Assembly (NCBI GenBank): GCA_950097015.1
Contig: CATNEN010000002.1
Location: forward strand, 4,805,001 to 4,869,000
Source of the DNA: Macrostomum hystrix
Taxonomy: Eukaryota > Platyhelminthes > Macrostomidae
Direction: 5' to 3'
DNA length: 64,000 nucleotides
Part shown: positions 34,262-46,288 of the stretch, piece after piece
Layout: the number at the start of each line of letters is the position of its first letter
Position numbering within the stretch: position 1 is the first letter of the stretch
The notes under the pieces: generated by a model
The model's database searches: none
Told to the model about the DNA's origin: nothing
What the model saw: only the letters and a program-made list of their open reading frames with translations
Made by a program: the position numbers and the translations under genes

Positions 34262-36548
34262 ATGAGCCAGGTGAGACTAGCACTGTCTGATCCCATCAGG
34301 GCATCGGCTGCTCCCAGCGTCAGGGAGCCGAAAACTAACCGAGAGCGGCTGCATGCGCTGCAGTTGGTTGCGCAGCGCTACAGGAAGGTGTTCAACGCCA
34401 GAAGGGTGGCGTACAGGTTCGTTACCAAGATGACAGTGGCAGTTTACATTGCTGATGACAGCGTTGCATACTGCCCCTCACACTCTACTGTCTCTCTCTG
34501 CCTCCCACATTAACAAATCACCTTCAAACTAACCTTCTCATTCAACTTCCCACTCACCTTCTTATCTACCTTCCCACTCACCTTCTTATCTACCTACCCA
34601 CTCACCTTTTTATCTACCTACCCATTCACCTTTTTATCTACCTACCCACTCACCTTTTTATCTACCTACCCACTCACCTTTTTATCTACCTTCCCACTCA
34701 CCTTCTTATCTACCTTCCCACTCACTTTCTTATCTACCTTCCCACTCACCTTCTTATCTACCTACCAACTCACTTTCTTATCTACCTTCCCACTCACCTT
34801 CTTATCTACCTTCCCACTCACCTTCTTATCTACCTACCAACTCACTTTCTTATCTACCTTCCCACTCACCTTATTATCTACCTTCCCACTCACCTCCTTA
34901 TCTACCTTCCCACTCACCTTCTTATCTACCTACCAACTCACTTTCTTATCTACCTTCCCACTCACCTTCTTATCTACTTTCCCACTCACCTTCCCACTCA
35001 CCTTCTTATCTACCTACCCACTCACCTTTTTATCTACCTACCCACTCACCTTCTTATCTACCTTCCCACTCACCTTCTTATCTACCTTCCCACTCACCTT
35101 CTTATCTATTTTCCTACTCACCTTCTTATCTACCTTCCCACTCACCTTCTTATCTATTTTCCTACTCACCTTCAAACTCACCTTCACTCACCTAATAAGC
35201 TTTTCCTTTTTTCTCCAGTAGGAGTGCATAAATGAAGCATTTCTCGCACCGCTCACTCTGCAGTCGCTGTTGATCCTGATTCGCGCAGTACACTGTAATG
35301 TCAATCTTCTAATAATGATCAAATCAGGATCAAACTGGCAAACTCTATCCAATAGCAATCTAATTATGGCTCATTGCTGACAAGAGACTTTCGCCTTCCG
35401 CTGCCAAGCCAAATCAGAAATCTTGAGGATTGGAAAAAATTATAAACAAAGGTTCAACTCAGCAACATGATGAAATCGTAAATTTAAATTACAGAGGTTA
35501 ATGATTCCGCTCCCTGAAGAGGTCACCCACTTTTCCCATATTTTATTATCTTCCCTGTCCTGCCCATTCTCCATTTCTTCGTTTATCCCACGTGATCTTC
35601 TTTATTATCTTGTTTATTACACTCTTTCGTGTGTTTATTCAAATACGTAATCAGCATTTTTCATTATATTTTGTATTTATGCTATTAATTATTGCACTTA
35701 TCTCATTCTACGCTCGAATTATGAATTGATCTAATTTCATTATGTACTTATCCCATTCCAATATACATTTATCCCATTCCATAATGTACTTATCCCATTC
35801 CATAATGTACTTATCCCATTCCATAATGTACTTATCCCATTCCATAATGTACTTATCCCATTCCATAATGTACTTATCCCATTCCATAATGTACTTATGC
35901 CATTCCATAATGTACTTATCCCATTCCATAATGTACTTATCCCATTTTATAAAAAATGTACTTATCCCATTCCATGTTGTACTTCCCTGATCCCACTGCT
36001 CAAATGTTTGATCCCACAGGGACTGGCACTCCAACAAGTCCGCCTCCTTCCTGGACGCTCTGAAGCGTCTTCAGTGCATCGCCAACAGCTCGGCGGCGCC
36101 CGCCGTCGCCTCCATCGCTGATTTCCGTGAACTGCGCGCCCAAGCCGTCGATCTTCGGCGCCTTCAACCGCGTCGCGCCGCCGCCGCCGCCGAACTCGAA
36201 CGCGTCGACGAGTTTCTGAATCACTGGCGTGACTACCTGGCCCTGAAGGAGGCCTTCGACCTGGAGCTCGGCCGCCCGCTGGGCCGCCTGCTGGCCGTCA
36301 CTGAAGCCTTCCGCTATCCTGCGATGCGGTCGGACCTGCTGCGGCTGATGTCTCAGCTAGACACGGAATCCGATGAGAGATTCGACACCAGCTGCCTGCA
36401 CAACACCACAGACAATCTGTTCACCTACAGTGTGACAGTCATGGACGAGCGATTCCTGGGACTGATGCAGATCCTGCCGCGGCTGCTGCAGATTGGCTCA
36501 CAAGTGTGCTATTTCACTGAGCAACTAGTTAGCAACGAGATTGAGTAG
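34262..36548 (+). CDS. Unrecognised helical protein, two exons, 227 aa
   Basis: Exon 1 is 34262-34416 and exon 2 is 36020-36548. The donor TACAG|GTTCGT (phase 2) and acceptor ATCCCACAG|GGAC match in phase, and the total is 228 codons with stop. Codon use is G+C-rich, unlike the flanks. The protein is mostly helical and charged, with an Ala/Arg-rich stretch (FRELRAQAVDLRRLQ) that could form a coiled coil, then LEAFDLELGR-like and DERFDTSC segments. There is no signal peptide, membrane segment or catalytic motif. I do not recognise the family. A 1.6-kb intron holds two minisatellites, and the 3' UTR repeats one of them. An AATAAA at 37136 fits the transcript end. Confidence 0.72.
34540..35190. 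repeat. 24-bp minisatellite in the intron of the gene at 34262
   Basis: TTCCCACTCACCTTCTTATC plus TACC, about 27 copies with TACCCACTCACC and TACCAACTCACT variants. The sense strand is pyrimidine-rich. Confidence 0.96.
35735..35980. repeat. 21-bp minisatellite, about 11 copies, same intron
   Basis: CCATTCCATAATGTACTTAT plus C, very uniform. It ends about 40 bp before the exon 2 acceptor. Confidence 0.96.
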
Positions 36549-36589
36549 GCTTGGAGACGGCGCCTTCTTGTGAATCAAGCACCAAGCCA

Positions 36590-36935
36590 TCCACCTTCTC
36601 ACTCACCTTCTTTACTACCTTCCCACTCACCTCCTTATTTACCTTCCCACTCACCTTCTTATCTACCTTACCACTCACCTTCTTATCTACCTACCCACTC
36701 ACCTTCTTATCTACCTTCCCACTCACCTCCTTATCTACCTACCCACTCACCTTCTTATCTACCTTCCCACTCACCTCCTTATCTACCTTCCCACTCACCT
36801 CCTTATCTACCTTCCCACTCACCTCCTTATCTACCTTCCCACTCACCTCCTTATCTACCTTCCCACTCACCTTCTTATCTACCTTCCCACTCACCTTCCT
36901 ACTCACCCTTCCACTCACCTTCTCACTCACCTTCT
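36590..36935. repeat. 24-bp minisatellite in the presumed 3' UTR
   Basis: The same TTCCCACTCACCTTCTTATC-type unit as at 34540-35190, now 40 bp after the stop codon, with CACCTCC as the commonest variant. It is the one minisatellite in the window found at two separate places. Confidence 0.95.
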
Positions 36936-37135
36936 CACCCTTCTGGGACAAGATACGTCCTTAAAGAAGATGCTTAATTCTAGAATGGACAAAAATTTTT
37001 GTTATTTCATCTTGTTACTATCTTGTTACTATAGCTTCTATTCTTTATTCTGCTCCCTTATGTCCCTCAAGTATGAGAACTACGTCACTACATAGATACG
37101 TATATATTTTATGTATTTAAGTGCTTCATGTATGC

Positions 37136-37141
37136 AATAAA
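37136..37141 (+). terminator. Candidate polyadenylation signal AATAAA
   Basis: It sits in TATGCAATAAAGTGG, about 590 nt after the stop at 36548, and would place the minisatellite at 36590 inside the mature 3' UTR. Confidence 0.4.
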
Positions 37142-37539
37142 GTGGTAAATATATAGTTGCTTACAAAAAATACTTAAAGCTTTTAACTACAGCAGCAGTA
37201 AAGACATAATTCGAGTCCTGTGAGCATGAAATTGTCGACATTATCTGTCGCCAGACTTCTCAGACAAATGGCAGTCAAATCTATATCAGGCAGAGTCCGA
37301 GCAACCGTTTTGAGCATACTGGCAGATTTCCTAATTAAAAAAAATATTTTTTTTCGAGACAACATTGACCGCAGAATATTTGGAATCGTTCGTTAGAATC
37401 TAGTTAAATTATCGTGGTAAAGGAAATTAGTTCTCTTTATTTTATTCTTTATTCTTTGTCCATTTTCAACCTTCACAGGAAACTTTGCATGGCAAGAGTG
37501 CGCGGCGCCCATTTAATCCAGTCGAACATAAACAGCAAT

Positions 37540-38150
37540 AGCACTGCTCATTGGGCTCAAAGACAGCACTGCTCATTGGGCTCAAAGACAGCACTGCTCA
37601 TTGGGCTCAAAGACAGCACTGCTCATTGGGCTCAAAGACAGCACTGCTCATTGGGCTCAAAGACAGCACTGCTCATTGGGCTCAAAGACAGCACTGCTCA
37701 TTGGGCTCAAAGACAGCACTGCTCATTGGGCTCAAAGACAGCACTGCTCATTGGGCTCAAAGACAGCACTGCTCATTGGGCTCAAAGACAGCACTGCTCA
37801 TTGGGCTCAAAGACAGCACTGCTCATTGGGCTCAAAGACAGCACTGCTCATTGGGCTCAAAGACAGCACTGCTCATTGGGCTCAAAGACAGTTCTGCTCA
37901 TAAACAGCACTGCTCATAAACAGCACTGCTCATAGACAGCACTGCTCATAGACAGCACTGCTCATAGACAGCACTGCTCATAGACAGCACTGCTCATAGA
38001 CAGCACTGCTCATTGACAGCACTGCTCATAGACAGCACTGCTCATTGACAGCACTGCTCATAGAGCTCATAGACAGCACTGCTCATAAACAGCACTGCTC
38101 ATTGACAGCACTGCTCATTGACAGCACTGCTCATAGAGCTCATAGACAGC
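37540..38150. repeat. 25-bp then 17-18-bp minisatellite
   Basis: CAGCACTGCTCATTGGGCTC plus AAAGA is repeated about 13 times with no variation. It passes into shorter CAGCACTGCTCATAGA units to 38150. All three forward frames are open in the first block because 25 is not a multiple of 3. Confidence 0.97.
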
Positions 38151-39400
38151 AATGACTCAGGGCCTCATGACTCACTAAATCTATTATAATCTCTTTTTAC
38201 AGACCCTGTTTGCAGACAGCGCAGACTAAAATGATATTCAATAACATCAGGTACTCAGCAGTTGTAGATGCTATCTGCTCAGGTAATGAAATGGCGCCCA
38301 AATCCTCAGATAATCCTGAAGTTACGATAAATGGCTGCAGCAGCTCTTTAAAATCCCCTCATAAGGCAGTGAATCTGGTGAGACAAAGCTGCTCACTCCA
38401 CGCTAATCTCAGCTAGCAGCCGAGAGGGAGATAATCCAAATCCCAAATCCAAACTGCTTAGAGACAAAGGTGTCAACTGAGGAGCCAGCAACACTCAATG
38501 CCAAACCATCTCAAGAGACTCAAAGGCAGTTTCCAACAATTTTAAGCTCGCGAAAGAGTTTCATTAGAAATTTAATTATTTTCTGCAACAACTTTTTGTC
38601 ACCCACTTGGCAAGCTTTTAAGTCGACCGACGTTGTCACCGATGTACTTTTACAGTTTCGGAAGTCTCAGGCCTTCAAGCTCGCCGAGCCGCTACAGCAA
38701 AAGGGCCGCATTCAGTTGCACAGCTTCTGAAAGTAGCAAGCGGAAATTATAGAAGCTGTTTAACAATTGCCTTTCAATGCTGGCCCGAAGTCTTTGACGA
38801 ACAGAACACAAAGGAGCAGCTCAGAGATTGCTGGAGAACAAATTCACCGAGTAAAGTACATTTTCACAGAAAATCTAATTTCTGGGGATCTGAAAAAGTG
38901 GGGATTAAACTTAGAACAGTCGGAAGTTTGGAGGATAAAATGAGGATCTGAAGGAAAGTTAAGGATAAAATGGAGAATGTAGGTGATGAAAAAATCGGGA
39001 ACCATAGGAATTAGGGATACAGAAGGGATCTGTGGGAATGGGGATAAAACAGGGAACATACCGAGTATGAGGGATAATATTGTAATGTACAGTAAGATAA
39101 GGAGGCCTTAAGGTTGTATATTAAATTCGGGACATCATTAAAATTAATTTGTAAGAGACTCACGGTTGCTGTAGCTGAAAAGGCCATCAAAGACCTTTGA
39201 GTAGAAGAGGGGAATTTCCTGGTTGAAGAAGACAATCCCGCAAGCTTCTAGTGCTCAAAAAACACGCGCTCCGATATCATATTTGCCTTTGATTCCCTCT
39301 ATGAAGGACCACTGAATCTGGCCTGCCCAGCCAGTCATTAAACTCGATGCACTTTAAATTGTTTAATAATAATAATGGATTAATTATTAATAATTAATTA
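38151..39400. other. No gene supported; possible exon at 38202
   Basis: TCTTTTTACAG at 38191-38201 looks like an acceptor after the minisatellite, followed by about 80 bp of open frame and a GTAATG that could be a donor. No homology supports this. Open frames at 38210 and 38470 have no recognisable domains. Confidence 0.25.
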
Positions 39401-39686
39401 CACCTGCCCCAATCAGGCCAGATGTGCAGCCGACAGCACAGCTGCAGCTATTACGCGGCGCATCTGAAGGCTGCTTACAGCTGTTCAGTCCATGGACTGG
39501 GGGGACGCCACACCCACCTTCAGTTATCCCAGCTGATGCTGGTACCCATTTAACAGCTGGGTGAACTGAAGCAAGGCAGAGTTAAGTGTCTTGCTAAAAG
39601 ACACAAATTGTTCCAGTGGAGTCGGGAATCGAACCCCCGACCTTCAAGTCGTGAGTCCGACGCCCTAACCACTAGGCTACAACCTA
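39401..39686 (-). mobile_element. SINE-B copy, best preserved
   Basis: On the minus strand it starts with a tRNA-like head (TAGTGGTTAGGGCGTCGGAC; box B GGGTTCGATTCCC). It continues through TTTTAGCAAGACACTTAACT and GGGGGGACGCCAC-type sequence (in the opposite sense around 39500) to a body ending near CAGCCTTCAGATGCGCCG. Fragments of this family lie at 16030 and 59733. Confidence 0.85.
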
Positions 39687-40019
39687 TTGTTTAAACTGCA
39701 TTTGAAATCCGGCTATAGTGGAAATGAAACTGTTTTTTTCAGCTAGTCTTGTGCTAGAAGTTTGGCCTAATTATTGATTCAAATTTCTCCCAGTAATCCT
39801 GTGGCGGCGGACTCTAGGACGGTAACAATCGGTCTATTATTTAAAAATTGGATGGCTATGAAAAATGTTGAAAATTTATAGGAACATACAGAATCAGAGG
39901 ACGAAATCAATTTAGACATGCTGCTTGTAGGGAAAATGCTTTGAATGCGTTGAATAGTCAGCGAAAGACGGATTTGTTTTTAAGATAAGCAGAAGAAAGT
40001 AACTGAGACGGAGGAGTGA
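39687..40019. other. Spacer, no gene seen
   Basis: A+T-rich with no recognised feature. Confidence 0.3.
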
Positions 40020-41700
40020 GTCAGAGTAATACAGAGAGTGGCATTGGAATATAGAGAGTGACATTGGAATATGGAGAGTGACATTGGAATATGGAGAGTG
40101 ACATTGCAATATGGAGAGTGACATTGGAATATGGAGAGTGACATTGCAATATGGAGAGTGACATTGGAATATGGAGAGTGACATTGCAATATGGAGAGTG
40201 ACATTGCAATATGGAGAGTGACATTGGAATTCAGAGAGTGAAATCGGAATTCAGAGAGTGACATTGGAATTAAGAGAGTGACATCGGAATTCAGAGAGTG
40301 ACATTCGAATACAGAGAGTGACATGGCAATACAGAGAGTGACATTGAAATTCAGAGAGTGACATTGGAATTCAGAGAGTGACATCGGAATTCAGAGAGTG
40401 ACATGGGAATTCAGAGAGTGACACTAGAATGTAAAGAGTGACATTCGAATACAGAGAGTGACATGGCAATACAGAGAGTGACATTGGAATTCAGAGAGTG
40501 ACATCGAAATTCAGAGAGTGACATTGGAATTCAGAGAGTGAAATCGGAATTCATAGAGTGACATGGTAATTCAGAGAGTGACATGGGAATTCAGAGAGTG
40601 ACACTAGAATGAAAAGAGTGACATTCGAATACAGAGAGTGACATGGCAATACAGAGAGTGACATTGGAATTCAGAGAGTGACATCTGAATTCAGAGAGTG
40701 ACATTGGAATTCAGAGAGTGAAATCGGAATTCATAGAGTGACATGGTAATTCAGAGAGTGACATGGGAATTCAGAGAGTGACACTAGAATGAAAAGAGTG
40801 ACATGACAATTCAGAGAGTTACATTGGAATTCAGAGAGTGACATGGGAATTCAGAGAGTGACATGGGAATTCAGAGAGTGACACTAGAATGAAAAGAGTG
40901 ACATGACAATTCAGAGAGTTACATTGGAATTCAGAGAGTGACATTGGAATTCTGAGAGTGACATTGGAATTCAGAGAGTGACATTGGAATTCATAGAGTG
41001 ACATGGTAATTCAGAGAGTGACATTGGAATTCAGAGAGGGACATTGGAATTCAGAGAGTGACATTGGAATTCAGAGAGTGACATTGGAATTCAGAGAGTG
41101 ACATGGGAATTCAGAGAGCGACATTGGAATTCAGAGAGTGACATTGGAATTCAGAGAGCGACATTGGAATTCAGAGAGTGACATTGGAATTCAGAGAGTG
41201 ACATTGGAATTCAGAGAGTGAAATCGGAATTCATAGAGTGACATGGTAATTCAGAGAGTGACATGGGAATTCAGAGAGTGACACTAGAATGAAAAGAGTG
41301 ACATGACAATTCAGAGAGTTACATTGGAATTCAGAGAGTGACATGGGAATTCAGAGAGTGACATGGGAATTCAGAGAGTGACACTAGAATGAAAACAGTG
41401 ACATGACAATTCAGAGAGTTACATTGGAATTCAGAGAGTGACATTGGAATTCTGAGAGTGACATTGGAATTCAGAGAGTGACATTGGAATTCAGAGAGCG
41501 ACATTGGAATTCAGAGAGCGACATTGGAATTCAGAGAGTGACATGGGGATTCAGAGAGCGACATTGGAATTCAGAGAGTGACATTGGAATTCAGAGAGCG
41601 ACATTGGAATTCAGAGAGCGACATTGGAATTCAGAGAGTGACATTGGAATTCAGAGAGTGACATTGGAATTCAGAGAGTGACATTGGAATACAGAGAGAA
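40020..41700. repeat. 20-bp minisatellite, 84 copies
   Basis: The unit is ACATTGGAATTCAGAGAGTG, kept strictly at 20 bp for 1.68 kb. Left-end units read ACATTGGAATATGGAGAGTG. Longer blocks (ACACTAGAATGAAAAGAGTG with its neighbours) recur at 40581, 40761, 40881, 41281 and 41381, showing multi-unit duplications. Confidence 0.98.
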
Positions 41701-42119
41701 GGATCGCGCAGGAGAGTTAGAGTCAGGGAACGCAGATCATGACAATATGCTTTCCTCAGCACTCGCAAGCCAGAGCGTGTGTTAGTTAATGCAAAATATT
41801 TACCGACCTCAAGTGCCAGCGAATTTCTGCTTGGCTCGGGTTAGGTAGGTAGTTAGGGTTGTGCCTTAGCCAGGTGAGAAAGGAGAGTGAGATTTGAGCA
41901 TGACGGATTCATTGCTACCCCCAATAGTGATGGATGACAAAACTGCCTGACCGAGTGCTGGCTGGGGTTTGTTTTTGTTAAACTGGAAAACCCGGCTACT
42001 AACTGATTGCCTCAGTTCAGGGCTCGCTGAATAAATTTAATATTATTATATTTCTGAGCAACTGTTTTATATAAACAAAGCAATGTTTGTCGAGTCAAGA
42101 GGCACTGAAGTCGAGAAGT
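41701..42119. other. Spacer, no gene seen
   Basis: No coding or repeat structure recognised. Confidence 0.3.
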
Positions 42120-42630
42120 CCCTGAAGCTCAGTAACTGAAGTCGAGTCCTTAAACCTCAAATCAGGAACTCGAATGATTTCAAGCTAAAAAGGAGTGATT
42201 TCTCTGAAGATAAAATATAGAACTGAAGTATAAACCCTGAAGCTCAAATGAGGAACTGAAGTTGATTCCATGAAGCTCAGGAACTGAAGTCTATCCCCTG
42301 AAGCTAAAATAAGCAACTGAAATGGATTCCCTGAAGCTCAATTGAAGAAGTGAAGTCAATTCCCTGAATCTGAAATGACTCACTGAAGTTGATTTCCTGA
42401 AGCTCAACTGAGAAACTGAAGTTGATTCCCTGAAGCTCAACTGAGGAACTGAAGTTGACTCCCTGAAGCTCAAATGAGGAACTGAAGTTGACTCCCTGAA
42501 GCTCAACTGAGGAACTGAAGTTGACTCTCTGAAGCTCAAATGAGGAACTGAAGTTGACTCCCTGAAGCTCAAATGAGGAACTGAAGTTGACTCCCTGAAG
42601 CTCAACTGAGGAACTGAAGTCTGGAACTCT
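42120..42630. repeat. 33-bp minisatellite
   Basis: The unit is GAAGCTCAAATGAGGAACTG then AAGTTGACTCCCT. It is degenerate at the left and cleaner from 42400 to 42620. As 33 is a multiple of 3, minus-strand frames show an 11-residue period, but two frames are open at once and neither has a plausible start or context. Confidence 0.93.
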
Positions 42631-43027
42631 TAATTTTTTTACTGAAGTCGCCTTCCTGAAGCTGAAAATTGGGACCCAAGTTTCACATTTTGCAGTCAAA
42701 AAGTCAAACCGCAACATATAATGCTCAAACTGGAGGAAAACAGGGCGTGCCTAATACCGAGTGGAGAGGAGAGACGTCTGTTGACTTTGGGCGCGGCCGC
42801 TTCAGGAATAAAATAAATAAGAAAGAATATATACTTTTTTTCGCCCCTACTTTAAATTTGACAGCTCAGCGCGGCGGCAAAGGTGAGTGAGCTGCTCGAG
42901 CAAACAAACCCGCGGCTTTCCATCCGTCTCTGCGCTTTTCTGAAATCTGAAGTCGCCCCTGCAGGCCAGCCGTGAACCATTTCAACGCAATAAAAGTGGG
43001 ATTTGAACTGAATTTAAGAATTTAAGG

Positions 43028-43255
43028 TGTAGTGGGTAGTGGGTAGTGGGTAGTTGGTAGTGGGTAGCGGTTAGTGGGTAGTGGGTAGTGGGTAGTGGGT
43101 AGTGGGTGGTGGGTAGTGGGTAGTGGGTAGTGGGTAGTGGGTAGTGGGTGGTGGGTAGTGGGTAGTGGGTGGTGGGTAGTGGGTAGTGGGTAGTGGGTAG
43201 TGGGTAGTGGGTAGTGGGTGGTGGGTAGTGGGTGGTGGTTAGTGGGTAGGGGGTA
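43028..43255. repeat. 7-bp microsatellite TAGTGGG
   Basis: About 32 copies with occasional TGGTGGG. G-rich on the plus strand and able to form G-quadruplex-like structures. It is not the animal telomere repeat TTAGGG. Confidence 0.97.
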
Positions 43256-43962
43256 TTTGAAATGACTCCGTGGTATTTTATTCAGGGGAAAAATAGCCTG
43301 GTATTCCTGCTATTAAGAAAAGACATTTCAAGAAGGATATCATGTCATTAGTTCCAATGGCAAAAGCAATCGAATCATTCACCCGAAAATGTGAGCAATG
43401 CATTACTAGACAGCATTCAATTATTTTTCTGCTATGCCTGCCGACAGACAAGGAAATGAAAATTAGATCTCAGACACACAGCGTCTCCCAGCTTTCTGAG
43501 CACACTCTGAGCACATCTATGAAAGGCAAGCAGATATTTAACCGAGCAAGAAAAGCAAGCGCACAGGGGAACAGAGGATGGAAGAAGATGCAGACCGCTC
43601 GGATACTGTTTTGATGAAGCGCGAGGAGGCTGAGCTAATGCACACGGGAGATGAGCAGTTTTTGACATCTGAAAATCGCTACAAAGCGCGCCACTCTGAT
43701 GCGTGGGCGGCCTGAGCAGCAATGACAGGTGCAATGCCTATCAAAAGAAATTTCTGAGCTCAATTCGCAGTTCCGTGCATCAGAGAATCTGTTTGAAATT
43801 TTCGTCAGGTCTCAGAGCTGTTTACGAGTCCGTCTCTCAGGGGCGGGTACGGAGGCCCGTAGGTTGGTATTGAAAAACAATTTCCGCTGTTTGGCCAACT
43901 GAAACAATTGCGCAACAATTAGCGAGAGAAAGAAGTTACTGAAGAACAGAAAAATGTGATTT
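43256..43962. other. 3' flank of the GPCR gene
   Basis: A 90-codon plus-strand frame at 43342 has no recognisable features and is not called. The region probably includes the GPCR 3' UTR on the minus strand. Confidence 0.35.
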
Positions 43963-45717
43963 TCAGGCTGTCTGCAGGCCGAAGCTGGACGAGTTGCTAA
44001 CGGCATCGGAGATGTCCGCCTGGCGCACCATCAAGTTGAACTGGTGCGGCTCCACTGTCCTGTCCGAGCTGGCGTTTTCGGCATTCACCTTCGCCGTGGC
44101 TGCCGCCGCTGAAGTAGCCGCAGCTACTTCGTCAACTGGGGAGGCTTCCTGTGAGCCTCCGAGTGCCGCCACGCCGGCCTGTCCATCGGCTTCCGTGTGC
44201 TCGTCGGCGTCTGTCTGCGACCTTCTTGACCCGTCGAGGATCGCCAGGTGTTGTAGAGCGCGTCGAATGTCCGGATGCAGCGTCAGGTAGACGACGGGTT
44301 TCAGGGCGAGCATCAGCGCAAGGCCGATGCTGGCGGTGTTGGCGACGGCTAGCAGCGCCAGGTTGACTCGCTGGTCACTCGGCTGAGCCAGGAACCTGCC
44401 GGCCATGGCCAGGGAAGTTGGCAGGCTGAGCGACTGGACGGCCACCAGCCATGCGGCCAGCCGCAGGTGACGTTGCATTTTCATTTTGCCCACGAGTTCC
44501 ACGGCTTCAACGCTGTGCGCCAGGGCGGCTGGTAGTGAGGAGGAAGCTGGCGTGGCGCTGTTGCTGGCTAGAGGCGTGGCGGACGTGGTGGCAGCGGCGG
44601 CGGCGCCAGCAGAGGTGGCCATTGCACTTCGGCGGGTATTGTCGATGTAGAATGCCGCTGCTACGGCGACTGGGGCGATCTGATTCGAGAAGATTGAGCG
44701 GTACGAGCTAGTAGCTAATTTTTCTCTAATTGACTGACGATGAGAAACGTGAGGTGCATGCAATGGTTCTTCACCAGTTTAATTAGGCTCTATATAACCA
44801 CAAGCTCGGCTGTTGAGCGCAACCATCTAAATGACCAACTCGCCTACCTGTGTGACCAGCGACAAGCAGAACAGGAAGCGAGCCACGGCTGGCTCGTCGG
44901 ACAGCAGCACGGGCAGGCTGGACCATAGACGATGGCTGTAGCCGAAAGCCAGATGCCGGCACTCGAACAGCACGAGATACCAGATGTTTCCGCCGAGGCT
45001 GAAGAAGGCCACGAAGCTGGGATAGATGAAGATGCCGCACGGTGCGGCCCCGATCACGCTGTCATAGTGGCGAGGTCGAGCGAAGCGCATCAGGCTGGCC
45101 AGCATGAGCAGGTCCATTGTCAGGCACGACTGGCTGATGTAGGAGCGAAAGCGACACATTAGTGCCGGTCCGAGTGCCTCGACGAGGTCGGCGGTGGACG
45201 CTGCCTCGTGCCCGGGCAGGGACGGAGCTAGGTAGTCGCCGACGAGGCAGCTGACGGCCAGGACTAGGTCTGAGGCGGCGTTCATGCAGATGCTGATGAC
45301 GCCGAAGTCGGATAGTCGGATCCTGCCGGCGTGCAGCAGCCAGAGCACCAGGCCGTTCAGCAGCACGGAGGCCAGCAGGGCTGTAGCCGTCAGTGACACC
45401 ACGGCCAGGGTGTAGGGACTCGACCTCCAGTGCTGCGGCCGCGGCATGCCCCGGCAACTGCCGGGGGGGTCGATGGACTCAGCGATGAGCGTGGCCTGGT
45501 GGGCGCCATCGCCGGACGGATAGTGGCACTGCAGCAGCGGGATGAGAATGCGCGGCGGCGCTTGCGGAGGCGGCGATGGCTGCGGCGGTGGGCGAGGCCG
45601 ACGTCGAAGTGTCAGCTGATCACCGCCCAGGAGCCGGTAGGATCCGCTGGAGGCATTGCTGAACGCATCGACGACAGCAGTGGCGGACAGAATGATTAGA
45701 AGCGTTGTCGGAGACAT
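43963..45717 (-). CDS. Divergent rhodopsin-class G protein-coupled receptor, 528 aa, two exons
   Basis: Exon 1 is 45717-44848 and exon 2 is 44679-43963, joined in phase 0 (ACACAG|GTAGGC, AATCAG|ATCGCC). A signal-peptide-like start (MSPTTLLIILSATAVVDAFS) is followed by a Pro-rich extracellular region. Seven hydrophobic segments follow: TM1 with LLNGLVLWLL, TM2 with ASDLVLAV (Asp 2.50 position), Cys before TM3 (ALMCRF), and TM3 ending in MRFARP where DRY is usual. TM4 is followed by a Cys in the second loop (FECRHL), and TM5 is split by the intron. After an Ala/Ser/Thr-rich third loop come TM6 and then TM7 ending KPVVYLTLHP, a variant of NPxxY. The ligand cannot be told. Changes in both DRY and NPxxY suggest a lineage-specific subfamily. 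Strongly G+C-rich coding. Confidence 0.85.
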
Positions 45718-46271
45718 AACAACCGGCTTGTTATTGTCCCCAGGTAGAAAGTTAAATAAAAGACCTGCAACAGCCGGTTTTCAATACGCACCCGTCTTCA
45801 AAGGGCTGCTCAGCCTATTTACCTGGCCAATTCAAGCGTTACGGGAAACAAAAAACAGCAGAAACAAAAAAAAAGGGCTCGCAGGATCTGGCCAGAGATA
45901 CTGAGGCTACAGTGCGAGCTCTTCTCTGAACGCTCTCGCTTTAAATTCAATGCATTGCCGACAAATTTAGACTCAGGTGGGGGCCGCGAGAGAGACGAGA
46001 TTCCATCTGTGCAGGCAGCCGATTCGCTGGGCCAAATCGCCCTTTCAGCCTCCGCCTCATCCCCTGCCAGTTGTCCTCAGTCAGTGAAGCACGATTAGCC
46101 TTGCCGGTGCACCTGCTGCTCTGAAATCTGCAGGCAGGCGACTCATCTATGCTCCTGGAGGGCCGCCCGATTGTTACATTCAAAATTTGCTGCGAAACTG
46201 CTTTCGATGAGCAGATTTACCACCCCCGCTGCAATCATTTGTCCCATTTCTAGTCTGTTCTGAATGGAATG
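45718..46271. other. 5' flank of the GPCR gene
   Basis: No other gene recognised. The minus-strand promoter should lie here. Confidence 0.35.
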
Positions 46272-46288
46272 ATTATAGTGTTTAAGAT

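Noticed and set aside
36551..36977. 135-137-codon frames of Ser/Pro/Leu repeats
   Set aside because: They lie in a 24-bp minisatellite after the stop of the gene at 34262-36548 and are open in overlapping frames.
37414..37935. 173-codon plus-strand frame rich in STAHWAQRQHC repeats
   Set aside because: All three frames are open across a 25-bp repeat, so openness is no evidence of coding.
42291..42717. Minus-strand frames with an 11-residue SFRESTSVPHL period
   Set aside because: Produced by a 33-bp tandem repeat; two frames are open at once and there is no gene context.
43028..43255. Telomere-like G-rich repeat
   Set aside because: The unit is TAGTGGG, not TTAGGG, and it lies internally between ordinary sequences.
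43342..43614. 90-codon plus-strand frame
   Set aside because: No domain, no homology recognised and no composition shift from its flanks.
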